DNA of 64,000 bases from Moniliophthora roreri (GCA_001466705.2 LATX02000133.1:310001-374000), one strand, 5' to 3'; positions 38,427 through 51,367 are shown, numbered from the stretch's first letter. The notes: generated by a model not told the origin, from the letters alone. Numbers and translations: made by a program.

Positions 38427-38588
38427 CGCAAAGGATGGAACGAGAGTGAGCGTAGGTGTACTGATCAATCGTGACTCGGACAGGGTCCGTGCGCGAAGCA
38501 ACTTTTGGACCAAACTACTGCACACCCTGTGCACACCCCAATACTTGGGGACCTCAAATGGCTCATTTAACTGGTCGTCAATGTTCAC

Positions 38589-39605
38589 TCATCCAGACAA
38601 TGCCTGGCTCGCCGAACCTTTCTACAAATCCTGATGATATGTACGTGGACATGGAGGGCATTGTAAGTTGGGCTGCATACGGCTACACAGTGCAATTTTC
38701 GTCCGGTTTGTGACACACAGTAGACTTATCTGAAAGCTTTAGCCAACCTTGAAACTGAATACCTCCTAGATCAGCCATGATTTCGTCAGATATGATAGAA
38801 AGACTCGTATCAGTGACAAGTCACCGGATCCCGCTGAAAATGATGCGAGCCAGACATACATGTCCATGCGCGATTCATCTTCCTAGGTTGTTGCGAACAA
38901 CAATGCAGGTCACCTGTTCTCGTTGGTAATTGTCTTCTGAAGTCACTCTGGTGGGTTACCGTCTCCTTTGATTGGCTCGAATACTGAGTGCTGTGTTGAA
39001 GATAGGACCTCGACAACCGTATTATGCATTGTATCGCGAAGCGAACGATTCGAATCATCACCATCTTGTTGAAGCCATTGGATCGTAATGAATGATAAGT
39101 TGTGTCAAAAGGAAGTCCATAAGGAGCTTCAAGATGCTCAGAATCTCAAGGTATGATGTCTCTCTCTCCCAAGGTTGAGACTCAACGGGTCACGTCCAGC
39201 AGGACGTATTTGGTGCATCGACCGCAGAGTCTTGGCGATACTCAGGCCGGCCATGAGGCAGAGGCATAGAACCGCAATCGCCATTATGTACGTATTGTTA
39301 TTATCGTCTATTGGAAGACTTTTTTCCAAATCGACATCGCCCCGTTTGCGATTCAAATGGCGGTAAGATTATATCCCTTTTGTTGCCCGCACGTCATTGA
39401 ATATTCACGTCAGGGCATCGCACCAACATTAATTATCCTTCGTTCAACCCTGAGCAAGGGTACAGAGGCCGATCCCTATATGACCTCGACCTTGCGCTTC
39501 GAGGTAAGGAATCATTTGACGGTTTTAGTTGCGGGTACTGAAGCAGTGTACAGCTTCATGAGAGAACAATCTCGGAGACGAGAACCGTACCTTGACATTA
39601 CTTAG
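38589..39605 (+). pseudogene. Decayed copy of the seven-helix membrane protein gene
   Basis: Positions 39199-39604 match the 3' third of the intact gene at 40.1-41.5 kb: GRIWCIDRR against GRIWWINRK, then IDIAPFAIQMA against IDLAPFAIQMA, and GIAPTLIILR against GIAPTLIIFR, with the intron before GIAP still visible. The exon encoding ESGILYPVALIAHV is missing. Around 38660-38706 a frame WAAYGYTVQFSSG may be the copy's first helix (intact gene: ETLALIAFSSG), but this part is tentative. The middle is gone. There is no continuous reading frame, so it is a pseudogene. Confidence 0.65.
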
Positions 39606-40077
39606 GATAGGAAACCAGCTAGGATTTGTATCTTTTGCCATCGATCATTACATTTTCCCACAGCATCTATCTCCCGTCTGGTACGGGGAGAGACTAACTC
39701 CAGGCCGAGACATTTGCGGGAACCAGTTTGGGCACAGCATCTGAACATCATCCGATTCTCGACGTCGCCGCCATTCCTGCCGCCTCTTAATGATCCTGCC
39801 TAACCTCGTACCTTGATCCCTTTGATGATGGTTGGTACCTATGTGGCGAAACCCATCTACTCATGTGGCTACCAGGTGCTGGTGATGATCAGCAGTAGAG
39901 GTACTTATAAAGAGACTCCAGACTTAATGTGCCCTACTCTGGACCGTTCAACTATTGCCTATAGCCACGAACTACAATTCGCAGATGGTGAATTGCGCTC
40001 TCGATGATGAGAATTCGAGCGGATGCATCCGAATCCGGTCCAAATCCGATCCGCAGGAGCTTCGACCTTCACAATCA

Positions 40078-41509
40078 ATGGCTCAGGCCCCGTCTCAGGA
40101 ATGCATGCTCCTCACCACCTCGCTCGTCCCAATAAGGTCCGTCGAAACTCTTGCGGTGAGTGTTCCTCGTGGATGGACTTGAATTGCGCTAACTTGTGTT
40201 CTGAGCCAGCTGATAGCGTTTTCAAGTGGTGAATCTCTAGACGAAGAATTTAGTTGGTTTTAGATGTCTAAATCCCGGAACAGGATTCTATTTCCTTTTA
40301 TTTAGCTTGGCTGGATATCACCTATCGCAACCGACTGCTTTGAAACGGCGGAGGCTGCACTTGGCCTGTTTAATATCCCTGTTCTTGCTGTCGACAATGG
40401 GAGCCGTCACTCGTACCGCACAAACCATCACGAGAGCCAAATATAGCGCGTTAATCTTATCATCATGCATTGAGGAGACAGCCTTTGACAATAGTGTACA
40501 GGATGTCGTGCTCGGGTGAGTTTGATTTACTCCTCGAACCGTACACTGGCGCCGTCGCTAACACTGCATAACTATAGTGCTATTTACCACGTCACGTTCG
40601 TTTTACTCAAGTGAGCAAAATGTTCTCAAGTATAGTTCAAGATCAAAAAGCTAAGATACATTTTTCCTAGTTGTTTGGCAGATTCCATTCTAGTAGGTTC
40701 TTTTATTACTTCTGGTGGATACTTATGGCTTATGCCTTTGTCAAAGATTTACCGACTGTATGTGATGTGGGGATACAAACGAAGAATCACAGTGGTCCCA
40801 ATCATAGGAATGATTCTTCTATTGCGTATGTACTGTATGCGGCACTCAAAGCACTACATATCATCTCTCATTATTGACAGTCCTTGGTATGGCTACAACC
40901 GTCCTCAGTGCAATCGGCTCGGCTAGTCCCTACTTGGGACCTTTGAAATGGGGATTGGATTTATATGCGGACGACATTGGGCGAGGATATGATTGTGCAA
41001 ATGCGATTTGGAACTTGCTGCTTACTTTCTTGCTCGGTGCGTATGAAACTCACTTTCATAATGATAAACTTGATAGATTACATACTAGCGGGGCGTATTT
41101 GGTGGATCAATCGCAAAGCCTGTGCAATACCTAGCACGGTCACTCAGCAGAAGTATAAAACCATAATTGCTGTTTTGTAGGTGACCTATTTGTCTTTCTC
41201 CAGCCGCCACCAACTAAACACTTGACTGCTCGTAGGCTCGAGTCAGGAATCTTGTATCCAGTGGCACTAATTGCTCATGTCGTAGCAATCACCTGCTGGA
41301 ATGACCCTTCCCTTATTGATCTTGCCCCCTTTGCAATTCAAATGGCGGTAGGTTGGCCTTTCTTTTCAACCTTCTGGCATTGATACCAAGCCTTCCACAA
41401 ACAGGGGATCGCTCCAACTTTAATTATTTTTCGCACAGCATTACCAGCCAAACACGGAGAAGGTTATGCCAGGCTACCTACACATGACATCGGTGACTAT
41501 CCTCTATGA
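40078..41509 (+). CDS. Agaricomycete-type seven-helix membrane protein, unknown function
   Basis: Ten short exons (40078-40155, 40210-40228, 40284-40515, 40578-40610, 40671-40692, 40747-40825, 40881-41036, 41077-41176, 41236-41347, 41405-41509; 936 nt) encode 311 residues. About seven hydrophobic helices are visible: LIAFSSGFYFLLFSLAG, LHLACLISLFLLSTMGAV, YHVTFVLLNCLADSILIYRL, ITVVPIIGMILLLLLGMATT, LLLTFLLDYILAGRIWW, ESGILYPVALIAHVVAITCW and APFAIQMAGIAPTLIIF. This plan is common in mushroom genomes, where large families of such proteins have no known role; a receptor-like function is only speculative. A decayed relative lies just upstream. The first ATG of the exon is used; an in-frame ATG ten codons later is possible. 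Confidence 0.75.
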
Positions 41510-42438
41510 AGCGGTGAGTGATCAGGATGACGGAAAACGTACCTAGTCAGCCCCGCGTGAAGATAGTACGACAGACGTCTATGACTGGAATGAGAAGTAT
41601 ATCACTTGAGCCAAATAAAAATCTGGATGATCATGCGTACTCGCCACGATGAGCAAGCTTGCCAAGTACATGGGAGCTTGTTTGTTCTGGGCCAATGGGT
41701 GTGCCTTATGTGGGTGGGACAAGGAGTACAAGTTGCGGTGAATCGTGTCTCAGGCTAGCCATGAATGGCTTATCGCTTGCATTCTATTGGCCACCCATTG
41801 TCCAAGGCCACCCATGACAACTATAGCTTGACTGCGTGCGGCATTAGAAGTTAGACCACTGCCAGGTTAGGCCTCGAGCGTCAAACGCTCGAGGTCACAG
41901 CTTGTCCAAAACACAAGTAGGTCCACTCCATGCTCCGGAGTCCTTTGACGAGGCGTATGCACCACTATTGTCCGAATTGTCCGGAGTCCTGTGACCAATA
42001 CCAGTCTTTTAGCGGAGATTAGTGCGCAATTGCGTAGCGTTGCGGCATCACCAGGTATCCCGATATCGTGTCGGCCAAGTGTCCACCTCTCGCCCGAGCG
42101 ATTGAAAGTGCTTTGAGTGCTAGTTCCTCGTGAATATGCAGATGATACACAAAAGTTACTCTTGTTGCCAGAATACCTAGACGCCAGCTCATAGCAGCGT
42201 GGCGTGAGCGGAGCCACAAGCATGTGAAATTTGCGGTTTTCGTTTCCGATTTTCACCGTCCGATAGTCCGATGGTCGCCAAACATCGTGGGAAAATCGCC
42301 TTGACGTCGACAAATACTTTTTTCCGACTCCGCATAGCACTCACACGAGCCCTTTTGCCTTTCTCTCTCCAGTGTCCTACTTGTACTACCCTCTCAGGGC
42401 CTAATAGATTATTTCTCGAACGTTAATCTTCCCTCAAA
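41510..42438. other. Intergenic region upstream of PRELI gene
   Basis: This stretch of about 930 bp has no supportable gene. It contains a perfect 9-bp hairpin with a 5-base loop at 41872-41894 (cctcgagcg / cgctcgagg) and repeated ccggagtcc and ggccaccca motifs. Minus-strand open frames here lack coding character. Confidence 0.4.
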
Positions 42439-43095
42439 ATGCACTTCTTCAATCAAGTCTTCCACTACGAGTGAGTTTTACTTGCCAAATGGTACGCGGC
42501 CTTGTGCTGATGATCTGGTATCCCTTCGCAGTCATCCTTGGTCTCATGTAATTATTGGAATGTGGCACAAATACCCCAATCCAAAGTGCTCGCACGTCGT
42601 TAGTATCGACGTCTTGGATCGCTCTGTGGACCCAGAAACAGGGATCGTTAGAACAGAGCGGATATTGGGTTGCAAGCAGAAAGCTCCAACATGGATAGTA
42701 AAGGTGTGTCAACTCGGTTAACAGCAGAGACATCTCGCTTAGCTTGACCTTAGCTCTTCGGAGGGTCAGAGGATGCCTTTGTTCGGGAGATTTCGTTCAT
42801 CGACCCCCGGACACAAAATGCTACCATTACATCCGAAAACCTCTCGCTCTCCCAATTCGCTACATGTTTGGAGCAAATCCAATACACTCCGGTATCATCC
42901 AATAGAACAGCCTTTAGACAAACGGCAGAGATTCAAGCTAGAATGGCGTTATGGCGAAGTGCGGCCGACAACTTAGAGAAGTGGCTGGTCCAACGATTCG
43001 AGCAGAATGCACAACTGGGCAAAGTGGGATTTACGGATGTTTTGCGGCGGCTGTGGGAGGAACGACAACAGTTGCAGGGTGCAACAGCGTCATGA
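42439..43095 (+). CDS. PRELI/MSF1-domain protein, mitochondrial lipid transfer
   Basis: Three exons; exon 1 is 42439-42470 and exon 2 starts at 42532. The spliced start MHFFNQVFHYDHPWSHVIIG and the motif HKYPNPKCSHVVSIDVLDR are the N-terminal PRELI signature. ILGCKQKAPTWIVK and LFGGSEDAFVREISFIDPRT follow, and the last third is helical (NRTAFRQTAEIQARMALWR). Ups/PRELI proteins carry phosphatidic acid or phosphatidylserine between mitochondrial membranes together with Mdm35/TRIAP1. Which of the Ups1/Ups2/Ups3 groups this belongs to I cannot say. Confidence 0.88.
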
Positions 43096-43613
43096 AACTA
43101 TCACTGGGACGGTTTTCTCTCTCTCTTGGTGCTATTTGTGATGACTTTTATGGTTCAGCGTATATAACATCCCCCGGCACACTGCACACTATCATTCTTT
43201 TGGGTTGTACTACTTTATTCATTAGACGTCGCATTCCCCCCGTAGATATCCAAAAGCGTTCTTACGACGCCTTTACATTACACAGCATGTACTGATGAAC
43301 ATGAAAATTCGCCATTCTTTTCCTGTCATGCCGAGTGAGTTGTGATGGCGCACTGCCGCTCACCGCATCTGTGACCAATCGGCGTTGAGCCATTTTCCGC
43401 GTAACGCTCAGTGTCACAAGAGTCTGAGCTTGTCCGTCATCATCGATTCGTGCACATATCGATAACTGGTTAATTCGCCCAACTTTTTTCCGTCTTGATC
43501 CTTGATTCTTCGGAAGTACAAACCGAAATTCTCGAAGGGCCCCTTCACCGCGTCGACGCGAATTGAGCTGGTTTTCCTTTTGACTCCTTCCGAGAATTGG
43601 GTCGAGTGGCGGA
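43096..43613. other. Intergenic region between PRELI gene and TFIIIC subunit gene
   Basis: Two same-strand genes leave 518 bp for a 3' region and a promoter. I see no coding, repeat or RNA signal. Confidence 0.4.
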
Positions 43614-46600
43614 ATGGATGAACTCGTTCAGCATTGTCTGCGCGAAATAGCTTTCGATGGAGACCTTGGTGAGTTCTTTCTTTCTCGTTATTCAATCATG
43701 TGATGGAACGCGTCCAGCGGAAGAGGATGGTGTATTGAGTTCGAACCCTGTCCGATCCAATTTCTCAATTCTTACTTTTATTTTTTTTTTCTTCAACTCT
43801 GACTTGTCGGGTGCCCAGGATGCAGTGTCTCCCGGTTAAGCATCTTTGTCAAGGAGTTCTATTCAAACCACGCAACATATTCTCAGAACGTCGACGACTC
43901 ATTCTGCGCATTCGTTTGGTCTCTCATTGTTCAGCAACCCACCATTCATGTCGGCCTCGTGCCGGAAGGCGTCACCTCGGAAGTTTGGATCGCTCCTCAA
44001 GTCAGTGCAAAGAGAAAAGCGAATGCTAGAGGGGAGACGCATGTCGAGACACGACCACCACGGTTGGAGTTGGTTCCAGATGCAATGGCACGGTCGATGG
44101 GAGATTTGCAGATAGAGTACGGAGACAAGTTGAGACTTGCCTGTGATCCAGACGCTACGTATGCAGCCATAACTGGCTCGCATTTAAGAGTGCGTGTTCT
44201 GTTTCTTGTTAACACGCGATGCTGACGTCTCGCAGTTTTCAAAGCTGAGCCCCATGGTATATTCAGCCTTACAAGTCATCACACGAGGGAGAGACAAAGG
44301 TGTTACCGTTATTCACCTGGGCAATGTAACTGGATACGACCAAAAGACCTGTTTTTATCTCGTCAAGCAGCTTGTTGAGCTCAATCTGGTGTACGCCGCT
44401 CACCAATCTCACCTAGTTCTAGTGGCTAATAAATGAAACAATCCAGTGTAAAGCGGCGTCATGGTGGTGTCGGAACCAACTTTGTGGTACACAAGTTCAT
44501 CTTTGACCGAAGCCCGTCATGGAAAGCCGTTCGGGAGGAAGAGAGCAAAGTAGAGCAGCGGGCACAGGCCTCTGCTCAGGCTACGAATGAGGCTGAGGAC
44601 GAGGAACAAACGTCAACCGTGAAGCTTGACTTTCCACCTATTGACTCACGGCATCTCTCGAGCTTGCCATTGGTTCGCGCCCGTGTCATCAAGCTCCTGA
44701 AAGCTTCCAAGAACAACATGCACGCTGCTGGAAACATGATTGTCACTCTTGTATGAGCCCAATCACTCTGCCTGTGCCGCCTTTTGTTCACTTCTTCTCC
44801 TACAGGGCTTCACTAACCCAACCAAGAGCGATCGTCGTTTCTTCTCGAGTCGGATTCGCGAACTGATAGAACAGGGCGTGATTGAGAAAGTTATTGTGCC
44901 CAGCAAGCGAAAAAAGAGTCCAAAGTCTAGCAACGTCATTTGTTTGCGTCTCTTAGATGAGAATGCCACAGGTGGACCTTCCACTAGCTTATCGACTCTT
45001 GTACCGCCTGAACAGGAAGACGAAGAGGAGGAAGAACTAGGTAAGTGTACATTATTCGTCATGGGCATGGTGCTCATGAAAAGATTCAGCTCAAGCTTCT
45101 GGCGTCAAGACGAATGTCACGCTACACAAGCAGATGTTCGATTTACTGGAGGAATCGGGCACGCGAGGTATGACTCTGAACGTAGGTCTTGTCTGTCACG
45201 AGGTCATTGTGAATTACTTAATTCGCCCTAGGAACTCTCTGCTGCTCTGGACAACTTTGACAAACGCACCGTCGAACTCCTGCTTACCCGAGCCGAGAAG
45301 CTCCCGCCTCCCGCTCATCTTAGCGACCTCAGCGTCGCTAGTCTAATGGAAACTGTCGGACGTGAACGTCGTCATCGTTATTTCATCGTCTCGGAGTATC
45401 GTAGACTGGTGGAAAAGGAGAACCTCGACCAGTCTACGGCCGGTTATGCAGACATTGATATGTCTGATAGCGGCAACTTTCTTAACGTGGATGCGACCGC
45501 ATTTTACGAAGACGAAGATTACTTGCGTCAGTATCAAGATTGTTTCAGGGACGGCGGGACAAGTGCCAAGGTTAGGAAGAAACCCCCGGTCAATCCAATT
45601 TTGCCTGATGGAAGCGTCAAGCAAGGAAGGCCACGGAAGAAGGTTGTGGATGACGATGGAAATGTCGTTGAAGGTTCGATCAAGAAGAGGAAACGAGCAG
45701 ATAATGGTGATGAAGGTCGGTTGAAATGTCTTTTTTGAATGATTATAATTTAACGTTTCCTTTAGATGCACCGCCAAAGAAACGTGGACGTCCCCCAAAG
45801 GTCAGCACGCAAGAATCTGCGTCAGCACCAGTCCCCAAGAAACGTGGGCGCCCTCCAAAATCGGCTAAAACTACTGAAGTGGCCGGGAAGTCCACCTCAG
45901 CGCCAGTACCCAAGGAAGGAGAAGGACCGTCAAAGGATACAGTTACTGAGGAAGCCATGTCAGGGACTGCTGGAGCGACAGAGGAGGCACTCACCGTCGA
46001 ACCGATATCAGCTAGCTTTTCAAGATCAATCACTCAACCGCTCTCGCTTGAACGCTCCACGTTGGAACCGATGGTACAGGTAGAACCACAGGTCAGTGAA
46101 CCAGGGCCTGCTGTGGAGATTGACGCCCCTGCTATGGCAACTTCTGCTGGCGACGAACCCATTATACTTCCCGATGACGTTGTAATGGACACTGACTCCC
46201 GTGCGGCCGAACCTCAGCTGCAGGATAAGGGCACGCAGGATACGGCCGACTCGGGAACACAGGATGCCGCACAGGTCGACAGTGGAAATGTGCCTCAATA
46301 CACTATCATACCCAAGAAGCTCGACGAAGATTCGATGGTCCTCGATCCTGATGCTGTTCCTGTGGCTGGTACAAAGGCGAGTCTTTGCTTGCACAATAAC
46401 CTGACGATGCTGATCAAAGATAAAGACTTCAGAAACCTCAACTCGTCAAAGGAACAGCAAACCTAAAGCTCAATCTCGATCGAGAATCAACGTCTCCGGA
46501 TTACGACGAGAGAATGAATTTTTACGCGTCCTTGAGCGGATGGGTGGTATTGCTAATATTCACACTAAGGAGTTCTACGATGAACACACGGCGCTGGTTG

Positions 46601-49600
46601 AGCAACTCGTAAAAGCTGGTGAACCTACGAGCGGACCCGTCGGTATCCGGACGGATAAACGCACCGTTTCGGCAGCTTTCAACAGCTTGGAGAATAGAGG
46701 GAAGGTCAAACAAATTACTGCTGCCGTCTCAGTTGGCGTCGGGACCAGTCGCGCCATGGTCATCGTCTATCTTCCGGATATCAGCGAGGACAAGTTGAAT
46801 GAATTTTTGGCAACTCAGGGTCAACCTCCACCTCCACCTGCTCAACCAGCACCAGTCAGAAGGTTAGACGAGCCTATGGAATTCGGATCCGGAAGTAGAC
46901 GTGATAACGCTATAGCTCCAGTCGAGCTATTGCATGCGGATGATTCCGCGAAGCGAGAGAAGGGTCGACATCGTTGGCACAGGAATATGGAGTACTCCGA
47001 GAAGCTACTAGATCGTTCTGATGAAGAGATCAGGAACGTTCTTCTCGCGGAACGTTCGACCTTGGGATATGCGTATGGATCCATAATGGGGAAGTGTTTA
47101 CGTGCCAGGGAGCTGCATCTCATCGTATTATCTGCTCTCGAAGTCCAGAACAGCTCGGCGCAGATAGTTTCCTATGAGAAGAAGATCATCCATCTTGCCT
47201 TCCTTGCTCATGACCTTCCTCTATCTGTCTACATGAAAATCGTTACACCTGTCGAGCATTCCGAGGAAGTGCACGACTTCATTCGCACTCAAAGCGGTAG
47301 AAACACACTCGTGCGGGACCTGCCTTCGAACATCTCCACGAAGCTAGGGATAGGAAAATCTAGAGCTCGCTCAAAGCTCCAGGATAGTTTGACAATTCTG
47401 AGGCATCTTGGAATTGCCACACCCATTCAAGAGTCAACATCGTCCACGGCATGCCTGACCTGTGCGGCGAGAGGTGAACATCCGACCTCATTCGAGAAAG
47501 CACCCTTGGAATGGTCGAATTCCACTGGCCCGGTGACATCACCCGTCTACTGGGTTTTCAACGATGTGGCGACTATTTACCATTGGGGTCAACCAGAGAG
47601 CGCACCGCCGTTCTTAGGTGACTTTTCTGTGGCTACGTCCCCTGCTGCTACCGAGTATTGGGGTTTACTTCGAGAGGCCTGTGTCGGCAACACGCCTCTG
47701 CCTCCTACGACCTCGCAAAGTGTAACGGGCCCGCTAGTCGTCAATGCTAGCATCGCCAGAACGTTACGTCGCAGGCAGGCATGGGATCCTGACTATATCC
47801 TCACCTGGCACCAAACACAGTACCTCAAACGATACATCGACATCTCTTCGCAAACCACACCACTCGATGAACCAGACGGCTGTGAAACTAGGTTAGCCCA
47901 AATAGCATGGGTCATCAGTGCACCTCCAGAGATAGTGCGCCAGTACTACGAATCCATCCGTGGGGATCTCACGAAAGAGATCGAGAAGACTCGTAAACGC
48001 CTAAAGAAAGAGGCCGCGGAAAAAAGAGAACAAGAGGCTCTTGAAGCTAAAGCTGCGTTGGCCAAGAAAGCTGAAGAAGCGAAGAGACAACGGGAGAATG
48101 ACTGGGATGCGCTATTGCAGAGGGTACATTCGGAACCTCTTAAGGACGGCGCCGCAGCGCGAATCAAACGTATCAGGACACGCTTCCTTCAATCGACAGC
48201 TAGCAGTAAAGATACCGAGAAATGGGAGAAAGACGTCTCTGCGGCTATCCAAGAAGCAGATGTGATGGCTAAGAAGGTTCTGAAGAAAACCTCTGTGAAG
48301 AAGCCGCCCATAACTTCCATCGCACCGCCTGTGGCTACCAATCCGCCTGAGAAGTCTGTGAGAGATCTTATTGCTGAGCAAGGTCCTCCTGTAAATCGCC
48401 CTCCACCGCCGAAGAAACGTAGGAAGACAGAGACGGTAGAAGGTGAATTCCTGCAGTGTTCTTGCTTGTGGCTGAACTGATCATCCATGACGTATCTACA
48501 GGAGAGGATACTTTAAGTAGAGGAAACATACCTCAAAAGCGATATCGTTTCCAATGGAATCGGGAATATGAAGAACTGGCCCGCGATGCCTCTGCCATCA
48601 TCAAAGCGAGGTGTAGAGATGCCCCACGTTTGGACTGGGGGGCGTATGAGCAAGTATTCCCTGCGGTGCCGAGAAATACAGTTCGCCAACGCATTGTTCA
48701 CATGCGCGAAAACCCAGCCCATAGCACGTACTTGCAGCGCTTGGAAGATAAATGGTACGAAGTATGGGTACAGCATCGAGGCTCTGCACACTTACCGGAT
48801 GACGATCCTACGAGTGCGACAAACTTCAATCTCGTTGAGCACATTGAGTTCCTTCGCAAGCATATTGATAAGAACGCACTGTAAGTATCGCATAAAATCA
48901 GCCCAAATCAAGGGTTAACCATGTTACAGGAGAGTTGGATACTCGCAAGTTCAACAAAACACCCAGTGTGGACTTCCAGCTGATGTCGAGATCCTGCTCG
49001 CCAAGTATCACATCGTTGAGTCCAGTGCCAACGGACCGACATACGACTTCTTCTGGAATGGTACGGTCGAGGAAGGCCGTGAAAAAGCCATGCTCAACCA
49101 TTCCTTTACCATGAAACCCGATAGTCTAGCTTTCGGTGAAGAGGCGTTGACTGAAGTTGTCTTTGTCGCTGAATCGGCTTTGAAGGTAAATATTACTCTT
49201 ATATCTCATGAACCTCAATGTTTAGTGTTTTAGGTGGTCCTTGGTACACCGAATGAGGCCTATGATCCTGAACGCGCATCTTCGCTGTTACATAGCGTCG
49301 GTGAGGACGCAGTATCTGCGGCAATGACAAATCTCCTCGGACAAGGAGTGCTTTCGAAATTGGTACGCGACCCGAAGAAACAGCGGCCTGGAAGGCTACT
49401 CAAGATATCGGACTTGTATGTGTCACCTTCTCAAGCAGACTAACTTGTGTTGCTGACCATCCTCAGCAACCAAAATGCTCTGCATGGCAATATCAGTCAG
49501 GACCTGTTCCAGGATGCTTCTGCACTACGCGAGTTATCTATCCAGCAAGAAGGCGTCTGGCGGGAATGGCCGCTGTTAGCAACGGATGGAGACCTGGCTG

Positions 49601-50733
49601 CCATGGTGCAGCTCGTATCTGATGATAAGGTGGCGAAAGGATATCTGACTATCGATGCTGTTCGCTTATGACCCAACCCTAGGTTGATTTCCGGGTGGAT
49701 ACATCTCAGCCTCAGCGTCATCGACCCACTCTTGATTGGAACAGCAAAAAAGCAGGTCTGTAGTGCCTTTCACCTGATGTAGAATATGTACTCATTGTCT
49801 TGCAGACGATGATCACATGGAACCGGTAATATTCGTACGCTTCCGCGAGATGGAGAATACAGAGCCACAGAGCGATATGGATATCGACTCCAGCCCGATC
49901 CTTGGACATGAAGACCCTGTTATGTTGCACGGCAAGGCTGCTGATGGAAATCCAGGATGTTGCAGACGCTCTGCTACCCTAGGTATCATCGATTGTGCTT
50001 CTTGTCTGGAGGAAGCGTGGTCTGCCAAGAGCAAAACTTTCTCCGGGCCAGAGATGCTAGTAGCTCAGCTCGTCATGTGGTTAGTCAGTCAGGCTGGAAA
50101 GAGAGGCATCACGAAGGAAGAGCTAGCGGTAAGCGGGAAGCTCTTCATGGATATGCATCCGCTCTGATCTGTACATAACAGATGAACACGAAAACTCCAT
50201 TACAGGATTTGCTTCCAAGCATTGGCAAGCTCGTTCAAGGTTCACATCCCCTGTTGTACTGGGTCGGATATACAACTCCGCTACTCATTGGCGCTGCTCA
50301 TATGCAACAGTGGACTGTAGTGATCTCTCTCGAGCCCATGATGCGCATCCTTCCGCGACGCTGGATGAATATCAACGGATACAAGATGATGAACATCTGG
50401 CAGGCAGCGTCCAGGGCTGTCATTGGAACGATCATCTTTCATCCAGGGATTTCACAGGTATGGCTACTCACGACTCTACTTTTGCTCAGCATTTTGAAAT
50501 TTGGTATTCAGTACGAACTTCGTTGGAGACTGAGACTCACTTATGACCGACGAGAGGTCATCGATATCCTTACCGCCTTGCAAGCTGATTCAAGAGTCAG
50601 GAGCCGTTGCGAGCTGCAAGACATCTCGACCACGACTCTCGATAGCCACATGATCGCCGCTCTGGATGAGAAAGAAGAAAAAAGAGTATTCTGGTTCTTG
50701 GACGAGTCAAAACATTGGTATGACCAAGTGTAA
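43614..50733 (+). CDS. TFC3: TFIIIC B-block-binding subunit (Tfc3/GTF3C1-like)
   Basis: This 7.1-kb multi-exon gene starts MDELVQHCLREIAFDGDLG and ends ESKHWYDQV. The B-block-binding winged-helix domain is early (SKLSPMVYSALQVITRGRDK, then GVTVIHLG). Further winged-helix-like segments recur (KNNMHAAGNMIVTLGFTNPT; ERMGGIANIHTKEFYDEH). Between about 45600 and 45870 are three AT-hook-like cores (KQGRPRKKV, KKRGRPPKV, KKRGRPPKS) in a low-complexity linker. A Lys/Glu/Ala helix (AEKREQEALEAKAALAKKAE) lies near 48030. The protein recognises the internal B box of tRNA genes and recruits TFIIIB and Pol III. I resolved some introns only (intron 1 after GDLG, and the one joining GTKA to KTSTRQRNSKPK). 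The duplicate F-box fragment begins 61 bp after its stop. Confidence 0.9.
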
Positions 50734-50794
50734 AGCATACTATTTATGTAAGATTAAGAGACTTGTAACCCACTGTAGTGTCCAAGTATGCAGT

Positions 50795-51367
50795 GTGCTC
50801 GTGCCACAACAGGGAGGACTCTATCTTTGCAGAGACCAACCTCGCTATTTATCCCTCCTGCTCCCCATTCACCCATGAATATGGGGTCTGTGTCATTACC
50901 CTCCTCGCCTATACACCTACGGACACGATTTCCCGTTACCACAGCACCTCAGAGTGCGCCTCCTCCACCAGCCTCTCCATCTCCAACAACTCCAGCCTCG
51001 TCTGCGTACTACACACCAATACTCATACCTGCGATCCTCATCACTCCGGATTCCCGTACTCCAATGTCGCCCATTTCACCGACAAGTCCCCTCACACCGT
51101 TTACGCCCGCCTTCTATCTCCATTCCTTATCCACGGATTCCTTACCCTTAGCACCCTCCTTTGCTCCATCGTTCTCACGCGGACCCGGAATTCGAGAGCT
51201 GTGTCTTAGGGAAACGTTGCTACCGGAGTTGCGTGTATTTCATGGACCACCTCGCCTGGTTAAACTGATCGTGCCGCCACGGGGGAAAACAATCCGAGAG
51301 GTCAGGGTGAGCGTGAAAGGAACTATTATCAGTGGGGAGGTGAAAATTCGTGTTATACTAATTCAAG
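50795..51367 (+). pseudogene. Truncated duplicate of an internal piece of the F-box gene
   Basis: The stretch matches 26675-27243 (opposite orientation) over about 570 bp. By hand I count roughly 31 substitutions, about 28 of them transitions, plus one 3-base insertion near the end. Homology starts gtgctcgtgcca (parent gtgttcgtgcca) and stops near attcaag. The frame is still open (50788-51420), but more than half of the substitutions change amino acids and there is no start context, F-box or C-terminus. It is best read as a non-functional fragment. Confidence 0.92.

Noticed and set aside
41867..42340. 157-codon minus-strand open frame
   Set aside because: Atypical composition, no recognisable motif and no neighbouring exons; likely a chance frame in the spacer.
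43730..43760. B-box-like gttcgaaccc inside intron 1 of the TFIIIC subunit gene, suggesting a tRNA
   Set aside because: Flanking bases do not form a T stem and no matching acceptor or D arm exists; amusing given the gene, but most likely chance.
46380..46440. GC donor (aag|gcgagt) in the TFIIIC gene
   Set aside because: The neighbouring GT donor three bases later plus one (gcga|gtcttt) gives the correct phase, so this is not a GC-AG intron.
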